Assembly: GCA_016584305.1 (NCBI GenBank)
Contig: JACEEZ010024124.1
Location: forward strand, 209,694 to 273,693
Length of the DNA: 64,000 nt
Source: Chionoecetes opilio
Lineage: Eukaryota > Arthropoda > Malacostraca > Decapoda > Majidae
Reading direction: 5' to 3'
The stretch's first letter is position 1. Every line of letters starts with the position of its first letter. Below are positions 12,838 through 25,070 of the stretch, in pieces. Below the pieces are notes generated by a model. It saw only the letters and a program-made list of their open reading frames with translations. It was not told the DNA's origin and did not search any database. The position numbers were made by a program, and so were the translations under genes.

Positions 12838-12875
12838 AGAGAGAGGAGAGAGAGAGAAGAGAGAGAGAGAGAGAG
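12796..12875. repeat. (GA)n microsatellite
   Basis: GA run with a few AGA interruptions, separated by about 55 bp of unique DNA from the (CA)n at 12932. Confidence 0.92.
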
Positions 12876-12930
12876 CACCACCATTATGTCATCTGCCTCT
12901 CTTGCCCATAACGGGATTTGAATAACCAGC

Positions 12931-13037
<107 letters not shown>

Positions 13038-13236
13038 GCACGTCCATTCATCCCATCTGTACAAAAGGGAGGTATCCAGGACCCTTAATTACACGCATGC
13101 ATACCTGGACACGCCGAATCACCTTGTCCTTTGCCTTGCGTGTGTGTCGTGGAGGGAGGGAGGGAGGGAGGGAGGGAGGGAGAGAAAGGAAGTATTACGG
13201 ATATAGATGGAGCCAGAAATATCAGGAAAGGAAGGT

Positions 13237-13237
13237 A

Positions 13238-13316
<79 letters not shown>
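13237..13316. repeat. (GA)n microsatellite
   Basis: About 40 GA units, preceded at 13150-13180 by a short (GGGA)n block. Confidence 0.95.
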
Positions 13317-13320
<4 letters not shown>

Positions 13321-13503
13321 AACATAATCAGCACCTCTCTCTACAACCATCCCCTCTCTCACCACATAATTTCCTCCCGTCCACCACAAATAAACAAACA
13401 AATAAACAGACGCGAATCAATGAAATACTCTCACCTGTGACGTGAACCTCAGCTTTAAGGAACCGCAACTCAGGTAAACCGGTTCGTCTTGCCGCCACAC
13501 ACC

Positions 13504-14005
13504 CAGAGCTGGGCACTAAATACATTGAATGTATTTAAATACTAAATACTAAATACATGGGAAAAATGTATTTAAATACTAAATACTAAATACATTTTAC
13601 GAATGTATTTAAATACTAAATACTAAATACATCAATTGTATTTAAATACATTTTAAATACACACAAATTTTAACATGTCCGAAAAAAATGGATTTCCTAG
13701 GATTTCCTTAGATTTTGGGTTTCCTTAGAAATTTCCTTCTCAGGCCTAAATTTCCTAAAAATAAGGACATTTCCTTGCCAGTGGAAACCCTGGTTCACTG
13801 TAACATCAGGTTTGCCAGATAGTTGGGCGGGTTTATGGCCAAATTAACTGTTAAAAAAGTATTTGCATTTTTATATTAAGAGTATTTAAATACTGCATTT
13901 AAATACATGACAACCAATATACTATTTATAAATACATTTCTAAATACACAAATGTATTTAGATACGTATTTAAATACAAATGTATTTAAATACTGCCCAG
14001 CTCTG
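13504..14005. mobile_element. hAT MITE with perfect 8-bp target duplication
   Basis: The left terminus 'cagagctgggca' (13504-13515) is matched inverted by 'tgcccagctctg' (13994-14005). Both sides carry the 8-bp repeat 'cacacacc' (13496-13503 and 14006-14013), the hallmark of hAT insertion. The 502-bp interior is built from repeated 'gtatttaaatactaaata' motifs that are self-complementary near both ends and could fold. No transposase, so it must have been mobilised in trans. The C-A-G-A-G-C-T-G-G-G-C-A terminus fits Charlie-like hAT families. Confidence 0.9.
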
Positions 14006-14066
14006 CACACACCCGACCGAGTACGCTCACCGGTACTCATAAGATACACACGTGAGAAGATAAACA

Positions 14067-14365
14067 GATAGACAGCCGAGACAATCAATACCAGGAGACT
14101 TAGTGATGCCCAATGAGAGTTCGAAGGGCATTTTTTTGGAAGTGTTTTTTTTCGGAAGTGCTTTTTTTTGGAAGTGCATTTTTTTGGAAGTGCTTTTTTT
14201 TGGAAGTACATTTTTTGGAAGTGCTTTTTTTTGGAAGTGCTTTTTTTTGGAAGTGCTTTTTTTTGGAAGTGCATTTTTTTGGAAGTGCATTTTTTTGGAA
14301 GTGCATTTTTTTCGAAGTTCAGATAGACAGCCGAGACAAAACCAGGAGAGTTAGTAATGATTAAA
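14067..14365. repeat. 16-bp 'ggaagtgctttttttt' minisatellite inside a short duplication
   Basis: About 12 tandem 16-bp units ('ggaagtg' + c/a + T-run) span 14131-14317. A duplicated flank, 'cagatagacagccgagac' plus 'accaggaga', lies on the left (14066-14108) and right (14320-14360) sides, so the whole array sits between direct repeats. The Phe/Gly/Ser and Lys/Pro frames are translations of the array. Confidence 0.9.
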
Positions 14366-15060
14366 TATAACAGATGAACGGATATAAAATGAAGATATTG
14401 GCTAGATGTGTAAATAAAGTTAGGTAATTAGCTATGTAGGTAGGAAGGTAGTGGAATGGATAAACAGGATGATTGGTAAATAGGTATAGGTTAGTATGTT
14501 ATAGGTAAGTAAAGGAAATTAAAGTAGGAAGGTAGGTAAGATGTATTTGTTGGTAGGTACTAGGTAGTGATGAATACATTAATTAGGTAGGACTAATTAG
14601 ACAGATAGGTAGGTAGATTGATAAATATCTAGACCAACACACATATAAATATAGATAAAAATAATTAATTGGTTAGAAGAGGAGTGGATAGGAAGGTAAG
14701 TAAGATTTATTGGTAGGTTGAGATGTATACATAGATAGATGAATAGATAGATGACTAGATAGATAGTTAGATAGATAGATAGATAGGTAGATGGTAAACA
14801 GGTAAACATTTAGACCAACACAGAGAAATATAGATAAAGATAATTAATTAATTAGAAGAAGAGTGAATAGACTAAGAGGCAAAGGAAGCAGGTAGATAAA
14901 CAAAAGTTAAGCCATTAGGCAGACATTGCGAATTGTAAGACGAGCGATACGAAAAAAGAAAAAAGAAAGAAGACTTAGTGGGGGTGACTGCCAAGGGTCG
15001 AAAAATATAATTAAAAAGAAGTGACTGAGGAATATTGTATTCTCGAGTGTCTCTTCCTGG
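14366..15060. other. TAGG/GATA low-complexity region, no gene seen
   Basis: Drifting 'taggtaggaaggta' and 'gatagatagata' motifs, with a (GATA)n core near 14725-14790 and a similar 'aaacatttagaccaacac' phrase twice (near 14628 and 14805). A (GGA)n block follows at 15058-15086. Nothing coding. Confidence 0.7.
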
Positions 15061-15491
15061 AGGAGGAGGAGGAGGAGGAGGAGGAGAGTTTGCTTTTAAT
15101 AATTCACTTCTTTTCAAATCTTTCTTTTTCTTTATATTAATTTTTTTCTTCATATATATATATTTTTTTCATATCATATTTACTTTACTAGATTTGCATT
15201 GCTTCTTATATTTACTGACTGACTTCACTCACTAATTCACCTGCACATTACTTTGTTCATGCATTTACCTGTACATTTCTGCATTCATTTATTCACTTGT
15301 ACTACATTTTATTTGGTTAAAGGTTGACGTGTACATGGCTTTGTTCTTTTTTTCCTTAGGGTTCCTGCATAGCGAACAGAGCTTGGCCCGTCCCCCCGTC
15401 CCCCCCCCCCCCCCCCCGCGCCCCGTCCTCAAGTACAGCTTCAGGTAAGTCAGTTAAAATGAAGGTTGAAGAATACTGGAGGCAAGCTTTT

Positions 15492-15554
15492 TGGAGGAGG
15501 AGGAGGAGGAGGAGGAGGAGGAGGAGGAGGAGGAGGAGGAGGAGGAGGAGGAGG
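15492..15554. repeat. (GGA)n microsatellite
   Basis: About 20 GGA units. A poly-C run of 18-19 bases lies upstream at about 15398-15417. Poly-Pro/Leu/Arg/Glu frames are repeat translations. Confidence 0.92.
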
Positions 15555-15754
15555 GGCAGCAGTATGTACTGTACGTACGCCATCTGGAGCACACGGCCCA
15601 CAGGGTTCATCTCCGTCTCCCTGCGTCTGTGCCTTGGTTTGAGTGTTGTATTGGCTGTTTTGCATGCGACGTGTGGTCTTGGCTGCAGGACTGGTTGCGA
15701 CGCAGACACTGGAATATTTATTTACTTTTTCTTGGGACTTTACTTACTTTAGTG

Positions 15755-16062
15755 ATGAGACGTTTGAAGCTTTTGAATTTATACTCACCGGAGAGGCGTA
15801 GAGTAAGAGGTGATCTGATGGAAGTATTTAAAGGGATATGATAAAGGAGATGTAGAAAAAGTTCTTACGGTTAGTAATCAGAATAGAACAAGAAATAACG
15901 GATTCAAACGGAAAAAAATTGTTGATTTTTTAAAGATATAGGGAGAAACTGGTTCACAAATAGGGAGGTAGATGATTGGAATAGACTCAGTAGTATCAGG
16001 TAGCTGGTACATAATCAATAGAGACTCTTGAAGAAGACTAGACAGTTTTATGGATAGGGATG
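15755..16062 (+). mobile_element. LINE 3'-end fragment (RT C-terminal remnant)
   Basis: Translation gives 'RRLKLLNLYSPERRR' then 'RGDLMEVFKG', a characteristic tail after the RT domain in crustacean LINEs. It is then frameshifted but continues with 'NQNRTRNNGFK' and ends near 'tttatggatagggatggaagg'. The same family's tail occurs at 29885-30114 (minus) and 41605-41760 (plus). Stops and frameshifts make it a relic. Confidence 0.7.
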
Positions 16063-16069
16063 GAAGGTG

Positions 16070-16071
<2 letters not shown>

Positions 16072-16144
<73 letters not shown>
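16072..16144. repeat. (CT)n microsatellite
   Basis: About 36 CT units abutting the end of the LINE tail at 16062. Confidence 0.95.
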
Positions 16145-16147
<3 letters not shown>

Positions 16148-16204
16148 GCCAATAGTGAGGTGACGTTTCTGATTGTTTTTCCTTTAACTCTCTTATCATT
16201 TCAA

Positions 16205-16206
<2 letters not shown>

Positions 16207-16289
<83 letters not shown>

Positions 16290-16295
16290 TATAGA

Positions 16296-16360
<65 letters not shown>
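16207..16360. repeat. (AT)n followed by (GA)n compound microsatellite
   Basis: About 39 AT units (16207-16285), then a GA run (16298-16360). Adjacent (AT)n could extrude a cruciform; that is a property of the sequence, not evidence of function. GGA/GAA-rich DNA follows at 16436-16520. Confidence 0.95.
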
Positions 16361-16363
<3 letters not shown>

Positions 16364-16520
16364 TAAACCAATTAAGGAAGAATATAAAAAAAGATCCAGA
16401 CAAGTTTGGCAGAATCTACTTGATATCTGATATTGGAGGAAGAGGAGGAGGAGAAAGAAAAGAGGAGGAGGAGGAGGAGGAGAAAGAAGAGGAGGAGGAG
16501 AAGGAGGAGGAGGAGGAGGA

Positions 16521-17300
16521 AAACACAATCCCAAGTGGAGTCTCCACATCCCAGCCTTGACACCCACCACCACCAGGGGCTCCACACCGGCGGATCCCAG
16601 TAGCCTCAGGAAGCGAGGCCTCCTCCTATTGTGTGGCAGGAGGAAGCTGGGGATGGAGAAGCTCAAATACCTCCGCCTCCTTCATCCCGTCTGGGAGGAA
16701 GCCTTGACGCAGCCCTTGGACTCAGCCCTCACCAGCCCGGAGGCGAGGACGACCCACTTGGGGAGGGTCGGGGTGGGCAGGAAACGAGGGATCACCCACC
16801 GCGAGATGCACAAAACAAAGGCGCCCAAGGCAAGATGGTCTGCATGCATATGTCTGTTGGTCCTTCAACAACTTGCAGGGGTGGAGGGAGGGAGGCACGG
16901 AGGGTGGTGCTGTGCCGTGCCGAGGGACGAAGGCCGCAGGGACAGTCTCCACAGCAACGCACGTATACCCAGGCAGTGCAGGCGTCACGGCTATCAGGTA
17001 TAGTGCTGTACCAAGGCATTACTGATGAAAACTAGATGAAAATTACTGCGTCAGAGATACTTTCATCCCCTTCTGAGGCCGCCGTCAAGCTGCCCTGCCG
17101 CCTGGATGACCACCTCGCAGGCATCACCAAGACGAGGCACGATCATGGAGGCCAAGCGACGACGCGCGACGACCACTCCGCCTTTACAGTACATACTCCC
17201 AAGGCAGGTGTCTGGTCACCACCACCTGCGGCAGCTGGGAGCAACACACCATCTTGCGCGCCCATGCTACCTCCATTACCACCACCTTCACCATGCACCA
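16521..17300. other. GC-rich unique region, no recognised gene
   Basis: Balanced-composition sequence with overlapping open frames of 130-150 codons on the plus strand (16557-17003 and 16631-17035). Neither shows a domain, a signal peptide or repeat-independent similarity I recognise, and both strands have comparable frames, as expected of GC-rich DNA. A real exon here is possible but unsupported. Confidence 0.4.
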
Positions 17301-17511
17301 TTAACCCCTTGAGTCCCAGAACTTATTTACCATTGTAATTTGGCACCATTAGACGATTTTTAGTGAATGTAAGCAATATTATATAGATATGACCTGTTTA
17401 GTATCCTTGTCCACTAGCTAATTTGGTATATTCAGTTACTTTTCGTTATTTTATGGGGAACAACAGACAATTTTTTATAGCAAAGGAAAGATCTGAGTGT
17501 GAAGGGGTTAA
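17301..17511. mobile_element. TTAA-ended MITE, copy 1
   Basis: Starts 'ttaaccccttgagtccc' and ends 'gtgaaggggttaa', with inverted ends on TTAA, as in piggyBac-type insertions. The internal core ('tgacctgtttagtatccttg') is shared with six other copies in the window (22911, 26828, 27301, 27994, 44412, 44833). About 211 bp, no coding capacity. Orientation is opposite to most other copies. Confidence 0.82.
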
Positions 17512-17904
17512 CAACAACAACAGCAGCCTAACTCCTTAACCCTGAACCCCTCCAGCGTGCAGCCGTGCCGAGGTGCGGGTTGGGGGCCTTGGGGCTGTGC
17601 CGGCTTGCTGGGCTGGTAAATACGGGTAGCCTTTCTTATAGTAGTGGTGGAGGGGTCGGGAGGGGGTAGGGGCACGTGGTGAAGGGGTGGGCTTGGGGGG
17701 GTCGGTGGGCTGGCCGCTGGAGTCATCAGCCCAAGAAAGGTGAAGGTCCGCAGGTAGAGTCTGAGTGCACGGTCGAACCTGACTCACCTAACTGTCGGTA
17801 TTTATTCGGAGTCTCTCTCTCTCTCTCTCTCCACAAAGCACCGTCGAGCTGAAGGCTTGTTTCTTGGTCTTCTCCGGGCGCAGAGGTCCTGAAGAGCCTT
17901 GAGC

Positions 17905-18046
17905 GGCGGCGGCGATGGTGGCGGTGGTGGTGTTGCAGGTGATGCTGGAGATGTAGGTGGTGATGGTGGTGGTGCTGGAGGTGTAGGTGGTGGTGGTGGT
18001 GGTGGTGGCGGTGGTGTTGCAGGTGGTGGTGGTGGTGGGGGAAGAA
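17905..18046. repeat. GGT-rich repeat
   Basis: GGT/GGC triplets with 'gatgtaggtggtgatggtgg' variants. His/Thr-rich minus-strand frames are artefacts. Confidence 0.85.
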
Positions 18047-18107
18047 GGTGTCCGTGAACATCGCGTCGGATACACGAGTCACTGGGTTCTCAAGGTTGGT
18101 GGGGGGG

Positions 18108-18109
<2 letters not shown>

Positions 18110-18197
<88 letters not shown>
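18110..18197. repeat. (GA)n microsatellite
   Basis: About 43 GA units. A (CA)n tract follows at 18340-18372, then CTCC/TGC-rich low complexity to 18640. Confidence 0.93.
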
Positions 18198-18201
<4 letters not shown>

Positions 18202-18336
18202 GTGTGTTATATACTATAATAAATTACAAAGAACCCGTCAGTATAGCTTTCGCGTATAAAACTACCTGAAGACAAGGCCAAAGTAACTAATACCAAGTAT
18301 TAGTTACTTTGGACAAGGCGAGGTCTGTTCCTTTCC

Positions 18337-18373
<37 letters not shown>

Positions 18374-18675
18374 GAGTAGAAGCAAGGGAGCCCCGTTGGT
18401 TTATATTATTATTAGTGTCAATCCCTCCATTCCAACCCCTAGCCTTCCCTTGCCCCTTACCCCTACCGCCTCCCCCTCCTCCTCCTGCTGCACCCCCTTG
18501 CCCATGCCTCCTCCCCCTCCTCCTGCTGCCCCTTATGCCCATGCCTCCTCCCCCTCCTGCACCCCATTGCCCATGCCTCCTCCTCCTCCTCCTGCTGCTG
18601 GTGCTGCCCCTTGCCTTCCTGCACCTGCCTCTCATAATGTATTACTATAACCTGTTCCCGAGGCTGTCCATACCG

Positions 18676-18925
18676 GGTGGTGGTGGTGGTTGTGGTGGTA
18701 GTACTAGGTTGTGGTAGTGGTATAACAGGGTGGTGGTGGTGGTAGTATTGGTGGTGGTTGTAGTAGTGCTGGGTTGTGGTGGTGGTGGTGGTAGTACTAG
18801 GTTGTGGTGGTAGTGGTGGTGGTGGTGGTGGTGGTAGTACTGGGTTGTGGTGGTGGTGGTGTTGGTACTGGGTGGTGGTAGTGGTGGTATAACAGGGTGA
18901 TGGTGGTAGTGATGGTAGTAGTAGT
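18676..18925. repeat. GGT/TAG trinucleotide repeat region
   Basis: Degenerate GGT repeats with a repeated 'tagtactaggttgtggtgg'-type phrase at several points, suggesting a longer period of roughly 60 bp. No gene. Confidence 0.82.
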
Positions 18926-19456
18926 GTATACCTCGCTCGCTGGGTCGTGTTGTGTGTACTGCATTCTCACAAACACACACAGACGGATGGAGATGGAGCA
19001 GCAACATACGCAGATGAACAAACTTACAAACAAACAGGCAACACGAAAAAATAACACACACACATACACACTGAGACAGACAGACAGACAGACAGACGTA
19101 CACACACACACACACACTCAAGCACGCACGCACACTTCGTTCCATACACTTATTTCGATTCATTTTGTTTGTATTCATTCCACTGGCATTCTACTGCTTT
19201 TCTATTATTCATCTCATCACATTCTTCCTGTTCATACCTCATCCTCATATATTTTTTTCTTCTATAAAGTATTTCATTCGCATGCAGACGTCACTTTTTT
19301 ATTTATAATATTCTTTTTTTAAACCATTCCAGTCGATATTTTGTTTACATATGTTCCTTTACACAAGTCTTTCTACTTGCTGTACGTTTTGCACCATCCC
19401 AATTTTATATTTTAATTTATTTCTTAAAAGACGATTTGTTTTTACATGTGTGTATA

Positions 19457-19568
<112 letters not shown>

Positions 19569-20332
19569 AGAAAGTCATCAGTTGCCAGGATAAGATAAAG
19601 AAGACAAAGAAAGAGGAAAAGGAAACAAAAGAAGAGCGTGACGATATTCCCGTTTGTCTTCGTCTTCTTTCCTCTCTCTCTCTCTCTCCTTCCCTCCCTC
19701 CCTCCTTTCCTTCCCTCTCTCCCTCCTTCCCTCTCCCCTTTCCTCCCACTATCCCTCCCTCCCTCTCCCGTTTCCTCCCTCCCTCTTCCTTTTCCTCTCC
19801 CACCCTCCCCCTCTCTCCTTTTCCTCTCCCTCCCACCCACCTTTCCTCTCATTTCAACCCCGCCTTTCTCTTTATCTTTCCCTCCTTCCTTTCTCTTGTT
19901 CACTTCATCGATTTTCCTTCCCTCCCAAAATCGTGACCCACATCTTTTTTTCTTTTTGTATAATTTTAATTTTTATTCCAACATTTTTTCTTTCTTTCTC
20001 TTTTATCTCCATTATCTTTCTTGCATGTGACCTTATCATATTTTCATTTCATTTCCTCTCTCTCTATTTTTTTCTCTCTCCTTGTCTCAGTTCTTTCCGT
20101 TGTTTCTTTACCATTTTCTTTTTCTTCCTCCTTTTGTTCCTTCCTGTTTTTTTCTCTCTTTACCTTTTTTACAACCTTGTCTGTCTGTCTATTTGTCTGT
20201 CTGTCTGTTTTTCTCTCTTTACCTTTTTTACAACCTTGTCTGTCTGTCTGTCTGTTTTTCTCTACCTTTTTTACAACCTTGTCTGTCTGTTTGTTTGTCT
20301 GTCTATCTGTCTGTTTGTCTCTCATTCTCTCT

Positions 20333-20495
20333 TATGCATTGGAAAATTATTTAACGACCCTCTTCTTAGAAATAGATAGAAAGAAAGAAAGCGGTCCTTA
20401 AGATAATTCCTATTTTCTCTCTCTTATGCATTGGAAAAGTATTTAGTGAGTCTCTTCTTAGAAATAGATAGTAAGCAAGAAAGCGGTCCCTAATA
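20333..20495. repeat. Dispersed ~80-bp repeat, copies 2 and 3 in tandem
   Basis: Two head-to-tail copies of the block seen at 8300-8385: each has 'ttatgcattggaaaa', 'cttcttagaaatagatag' and 'aagcggtcc'. CT-rich DNA borders both. Period about 90 bp. Confidence 0.85.
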
Positions 20496-20681
20496 AGATA
20501 TAAGTTCTATTAAGATTATAGTTCTCTCTCTCTCTCTGCTTTATCCACCGTGTTGACCTTTGACCTGGCGGGATACAGGCGGGTCGCGGCAGCCTCCAGT
20601 CTATCATATGTTGTATTGATTAACAGCCAGCCAATGCAGGGCTGCGTCACCCCCTCCCTCCCCCCCTCTCTACCACGACGC

Positions 20682-20683
20682 AT

Positions 20684-20752
<69 letters not shown>
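20682..20752. repeat. (GA)n microsatellite upstream of LINE copy C
   Basis: About 35 GA units, about 80 bp upstream of a second short GA run (20830-20841) that directly abuts LINE copy C. Confidence 0.93.
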
Positions 20753-20756
<4 letters not shown>

Positions 20757-20841
20757 GTCGGTAGGAATGAAACTATAAAACAAATTCATATCCCGACCAC
20801 AACAAACACAATTGAGGTTTAGGAAAATGGAGAGAGAGAGA

Positions 20842-21553
20842 GCAGCGACGACTAAAACAACATCAGCTGCAGCTCCAACAACAACGACGACTATAGCAGG
20901 AGCAGTGGCGAGATGATCCCCGCTCCCAGCTTGATAGTCTGGGGCACCGGAGGAGAGTCGGTGCCCTCAGTGTTGCGCAAGGCCCAGGTGCAACACTCTT
21001 CCCACCTTGCAGGACTTCGGGTCCCGTGGAGGAGGTCTGTGCGCGCTACGAGGACAGTAGTGTCAGGTGATCTCCTCCTCGAGGCCCCGAGGACCCACAC
21101 CGTGATGGGCCAGCGAGCCTTTACTTGGGCCACGGCGGCACTGTGGAACGCCGTCACGGTTGAGGTGGATGTCGTGGCCATGAACACCCAGCAGGTGAAG
21201 GTGGCGGCCCACAGATGGTGCCGCTTACATCTGCCTTAGTGACCGTAAGGCGTGATACAGTGTCGCGTCATTAGTGACACACAGTGACACTTAGTAGACA
21301 GTGACATACAGTGTACGTGTTAATAGTGCGCCTGACAAGTGCCTGTGACGGATAGTGACCCTCAGCCTGTAACACTGTGTACTTACTTACTACTTAGTTA
21401 TTATCTTACAAGGCATAGCTTTAGGATAGATGTCCGCGGGACAGGGGACATCTTTAGCTTCTGCCACTTAATGCCTTCATCAACCTCCTTACCAATTTGT
21501 AGCCCCATGTCAACCATGATGCAAGTTGTTTAAATAAAAAGATAAAAAAAAAA
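20842..21553 (+). mobile_element. 5'-truncated LINE, copy C (GA-associated family)
   Basis: Begins right after a GA run at the CAGC/CAA trinucleotide tract (equivalent to about 2338 in copy B), continues through the RT C-terminal tail and the same 3' UTR, and ends in an A-rich tail at about 21553 followed by 'gagcgctc'. The C-terminal peptide runs to 'AAHRWCRLHLP' and a stop at 21239, with 'HSSHLAGLRVPWRR' and 'TWATAALWNAV' visible. Relative to copy B it lacks two bases near 20969 but keeps eight bases that B has lost near 2591, so the copies complement each other's lesions. Confidence 0.88.
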
Positions 21554-21713
21554 AGAGCGCTCAAAATGAATAATCTTTAAGAACGTGATCTAGCAGTGTT
21601 TGGGGTTCAGTATTTGTTTTGATTTTCATGAGGAGGAAGAGGAAGAGGAGCTGATGTTGCTTACGTGTAGTACTGTAGTAGTATCCCTTGACTTTTTTTT
21701 TTCGTGTTTGGCA

Positions 21714-21900
21714 GTAGTAGTAGTGGTAGTAGTAGTAGTTGTAGTAGTGGGTGTAGTAGAAGCAGTAGTATTAGTATAATAGTAGTAGAAGTAGTAGTAG
21801 TAGATGTGGTGGTAGTAGTGGTGTAGATTTTGTTATAGCAGTAAAAGTAGTGGTAGTAGTAGTAGTGGTGGTGGTGGTGTAGATTTTGTTGTAGTAGTAA

Positions 21901-21939
<39 letters not shown>

Positions 21940-21970
21940 CAGTAGTAATAGTAGTAGTCGTGGTGGTGTA
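21714..21970. repeat. (GTA)n/(TAG)n trinucleotide repeat
   Basis: Degenerate AGT repeats with two copies of 'gtgtagattttgtt' about 60 bp apart and a third variant at 21967. Tyr/Leu/Thr-rich frames are artefacts. Confidence 0.88.
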
Positions 21971-22269
21971 GATTTTGTCGTAATTTCATCCTTCATTATC
22001 ATTGATTTTACGTGTATGACCTGCAACACACACACACTCGCTCTCTCTCATAGTGTAATGTAACACAATTAACTCCTTTTTAAAGTCCCCTGCTTTACAC
22101 TGTTACCTGTCCGAAACAGGCATTCCCGCCCAGGCCAGCTGCACCGCGAGGCCCTTGCGTAACAGGCGGGGTCTTGGGGTGGGGGGAGGGAGGGGGACTG
22201 CAGGTGGGGGGAGGGTAGGGGAAGGAGTGGGGATAGGGGTGTGGAATGAAGGGGAGGGAGAGGTACAAA

Positions 22270-22272
<3 letters not shown>

Positions 22273-22354
<82 letters not shown>
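22273..22354. repeat. (GA)n microsatellite
   Basis: About 40 GA units, preceded by a GGGGGA-rich purine stretch (22168-22262). The stretch 22355-22910 is T-rich unique DNA with no gene seen. Confidence 0.95.
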
Positions 22355-22357
<3 letters not shown>

Positions 22358-22910
22358 CCTTGTGTGAATCATGATGCGTACGTGATCTGTATTCCAGTTT
22401 TTTCCTTTTTCTTTTTTTACTATCTGGTGTTTTTTGCTTTATTTTTGTTTTTTTGCCATGTGTCTGATCATGCCTGGCTGTGTCTCCGCTTTCCTGTGTG
22501 CAAAGTGTCTTTTTGTTCCTTTGTCTGTCTGTTTGTCTGACTATCTGTTTGTCTGACTGCATGTCTGTCTCTCTCCGTCTCTCTTTCTTTCCCGTCTGTC
22601 TCTCTCTCTCTTCAATATATATGATAACAATAAGCGTTTCATTCTAACTAACCATTATTCGGTACACATTATTGTTATTATTCTCATTTTCATTATTATT
22701 ATTATTTAATCATTTATAACATTTCTCTTCCCTTTTCCCGCGTTTAGTCCGACCCTCACCCTAACGTTACCCTGAGGCACCCTTGTGTAGCATGTGGGTA
22801 GCGCGGCCCAGCCCTCGCTCACCCCACCCTCACCCTGTCAAACTGTCTGCCCGTCTCAACCCATCCCTTACTGCAAGCCTTCAAAGTTAACCCACGCCTA
22901 ACAAAGGGCT

Positions 22911-23132
22911 TTTACTTACTTCCCCTTACTTCACGCCCAGATCTTTCCATTAATATAAAAAAATCGTATGTTGTTAGCCATAAAATTACGAAGTCACTGA
23001 ATATACCAAATTAGTTAGTCGACAAGGATACTAAACAGGTCATATCTATAAAATGTTGCTTATATTCACTAAAAATAGTCTTATAGTAGCCAAATTACAA
23101 TGGAAATTACGTTCTGGGCCTCAAGAGGTTAA
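22911..23132. mobile_element. TTAA-ended MITE, copy 2 (degenerate left end)
   Basis: Core and right end match the family ('ggatactaaacaggtcatat', 'tacgttctgggcctcaagag', terminal 'gttaa'). The left end is altered to 'ttacttccccttacttcacg', so the exact start is uncertain. Confidence 0.75.
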
Positions 23133-23454
23133 GGCAGACGAGAATGTGCAAGTGATAATATTTATGAAGAATTATGGTTGTGATTTCAGGTTTTTTTAAA
23201 TCAATTGAATGTGTCATGTATATATTGAGAATTAACATTTATTTTCATTAGCATTTAATTTTTTTTCGTGTTCTCGTCGCCACACACCATCAGAAAACGG
23301 TTAATTGTAAATATTGTATATAGTATATCATTCATTATAGGTGTATCAAATTTTTCGTTTTATTTTTCAGTATTAGTGGTATAGTGGTGTTTGAGACATA
23401 TAGTGAAGATGATAGTAGATTGTGTGCTAGTGGGTGTGGTATAGTATTTTGTAA

Positions 23455-23955
23455 GCAGTAGTGGTAGTAGGTAGTATTTGTTGTTGTATTAGTGGTAGTA
23501 GTAGTGATTGTAATGGTTGTTGTATTAATGGTAGTAGTAGTGGTAGTAGTAGTTGTATTAGTAATGGTAGTAGTAGTAGTAGCAGCAGTAGTAGTAGTTA
23601 TAGTAAGAGTAAGATAAATATTAGTAGTATTAATAATAGTATGTATACAGTATAGTAGTGGTTGTAGTAAAATAGTGCATAGTAGTAGTATAAAAAGAAA
23701 TAGTAGTGGTAGTATTATTAGCAGCCGCAGTTGTTGTAGCCGTGGTAGTAAAGCAGTTGTAGTAATAATAGCAACAACAGCATCAGTAGTACTAGTTAGT
23801 AGTAGTAGTAATAGTGATAGCAGTAGTATCGGCAGTATACTGTATAACAACTTTGAAACTGTAGTAGGAGAGGTCGGAGTAGCATTTGTAGTAGTAGCAG
23901 TAGTGGTAGTAGTAGCAGTAGTGGTAGTGGTAGTAGCAGTATAGTAGTAGTAAGA
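23455..23955. repeat. (AGT)n trinucleotide repeat region
   Basis: About 500 bp of AGT with GGT/ATA interruptions. Ser-rich and Val-rich frames are translations. No gene between 23133 and 24470 is supportable. Confidence 0.9.
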
Positions 23956-24984
23956 ACAATAGTTGTGAAAAAAAAATCACCATTATGATGTATCCCGTCT
24001 CCGCAAAACCAAAAATTGACTCAAAAATTGCTTTAAAGATCCGCCGCTTCACCTCCCAGCCTCAACCCCTGCATAGACACACTCCTCCACACATCATGAC
24101 CACCATACGTATACATATAAGGCACTTTACTCCACCGAAACAAAGTACTTGCATGCATACCCGCGGAGCTCTTCATTCACGCTGCCAACACACTACCCAC
24201 CCACACTCTTCTAATAAAACACAGACTAGTGTTGGTTGACACGCCTGAACATCTACTTACCTGCACGTATGAACTAATTATGAAAGGACCCGGAATGATG
24301 ATACATTTAGTAGTTTTTATTTATTGCTTCGCTTCATTTCTTAAGTTCTCTCCTTTCTCCCTTTTTAGCGTGTGCATGTGTGTATGTGTTGATGTTTTAG
24401 AGCAGAGGTTGTTATTTGTGTTATAATAATCACCATTATCATTATCGTCCCTGTTGAAATAGTTTGGTGTGCATAATCATTGCTACTTATTATTTTTCCT
24501 GAATGGGGTCAGTGTTATATAAAGCGCCGGTGTCGCGCTTGATCGCCGCCACCTGGCCAGAACAGGTGAATACAGATCCCACGGCTACATCATACCTCAC
24601 TCCTGATGTGAAAGCCTCACCACACACACACACACATATCTTGCCGCCACCAATGTGAAGGCCGCCGCTGCTTGCCACCGCGGGTGGGGGTCTAGCCGGG
24701 ATGCGCGAGTTTTTCGCCAAGTTTACATTTCCATCTGAAGAATTTTTGAGTAAACATTGTAGTGTGTGTGTGTGTGGTGTGTGTTTGTGTGCGAGAGACA
24801 GAGAGAGACTCACTGACATCATGAAGTATTCTCGTGTGCGTCTTGAGATCAATTAGAAAATTAAAAAGCTTCGTTCAGTGATTTCACAAGTTGAAAAATA
24901 ACACACACACACACACACAGACACAAGTCTCCCTGCTGCTCTACTTACACGGCCGCTGCCACTCAGCCGCAGCGTAAAGTCTCC

Positions 24985-25070
24985 GCAGCGGCGACGCCCA
25001 GCCTGATGGACCGTGCATGGTCGCGGCGACGCCCAGCCTGATGGACAGTGCATGGTCGCGGCGGCGCCGC
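24985..25070. repeat. Short GC-rich tandem duplication (~36 bp unit)
   Basis: The phrase 'cgacgcccagcctgatgga' followed by 'gtgcatggtcgcggcg' occurs twice head to tail. It lies in a generally CpG-richer stretch, unlike the flanking AT-rich and microsatellite DNA. Confidence 0.8.

Noticed and set aside
14027..14306. Lys/Ser/Pro 'ALPKKSTSKK' repeat protein
   Set aside because: Translation of the 16-bp minisatellite; all three frames are similarly repetitive.
16557..17035. Two overlapping ~140-codon frames in GC-rich DNA as a possible gene
   Set aside because: No recognisable domain, comparable frames on the opposite strand, no splice or promoter context that I can support.
22740..22860. CCCTCACCCTAACG-type stretch as telomeric repeat
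   Set aside because: Not a tandem array, and not the arthropod TTAGG unit.
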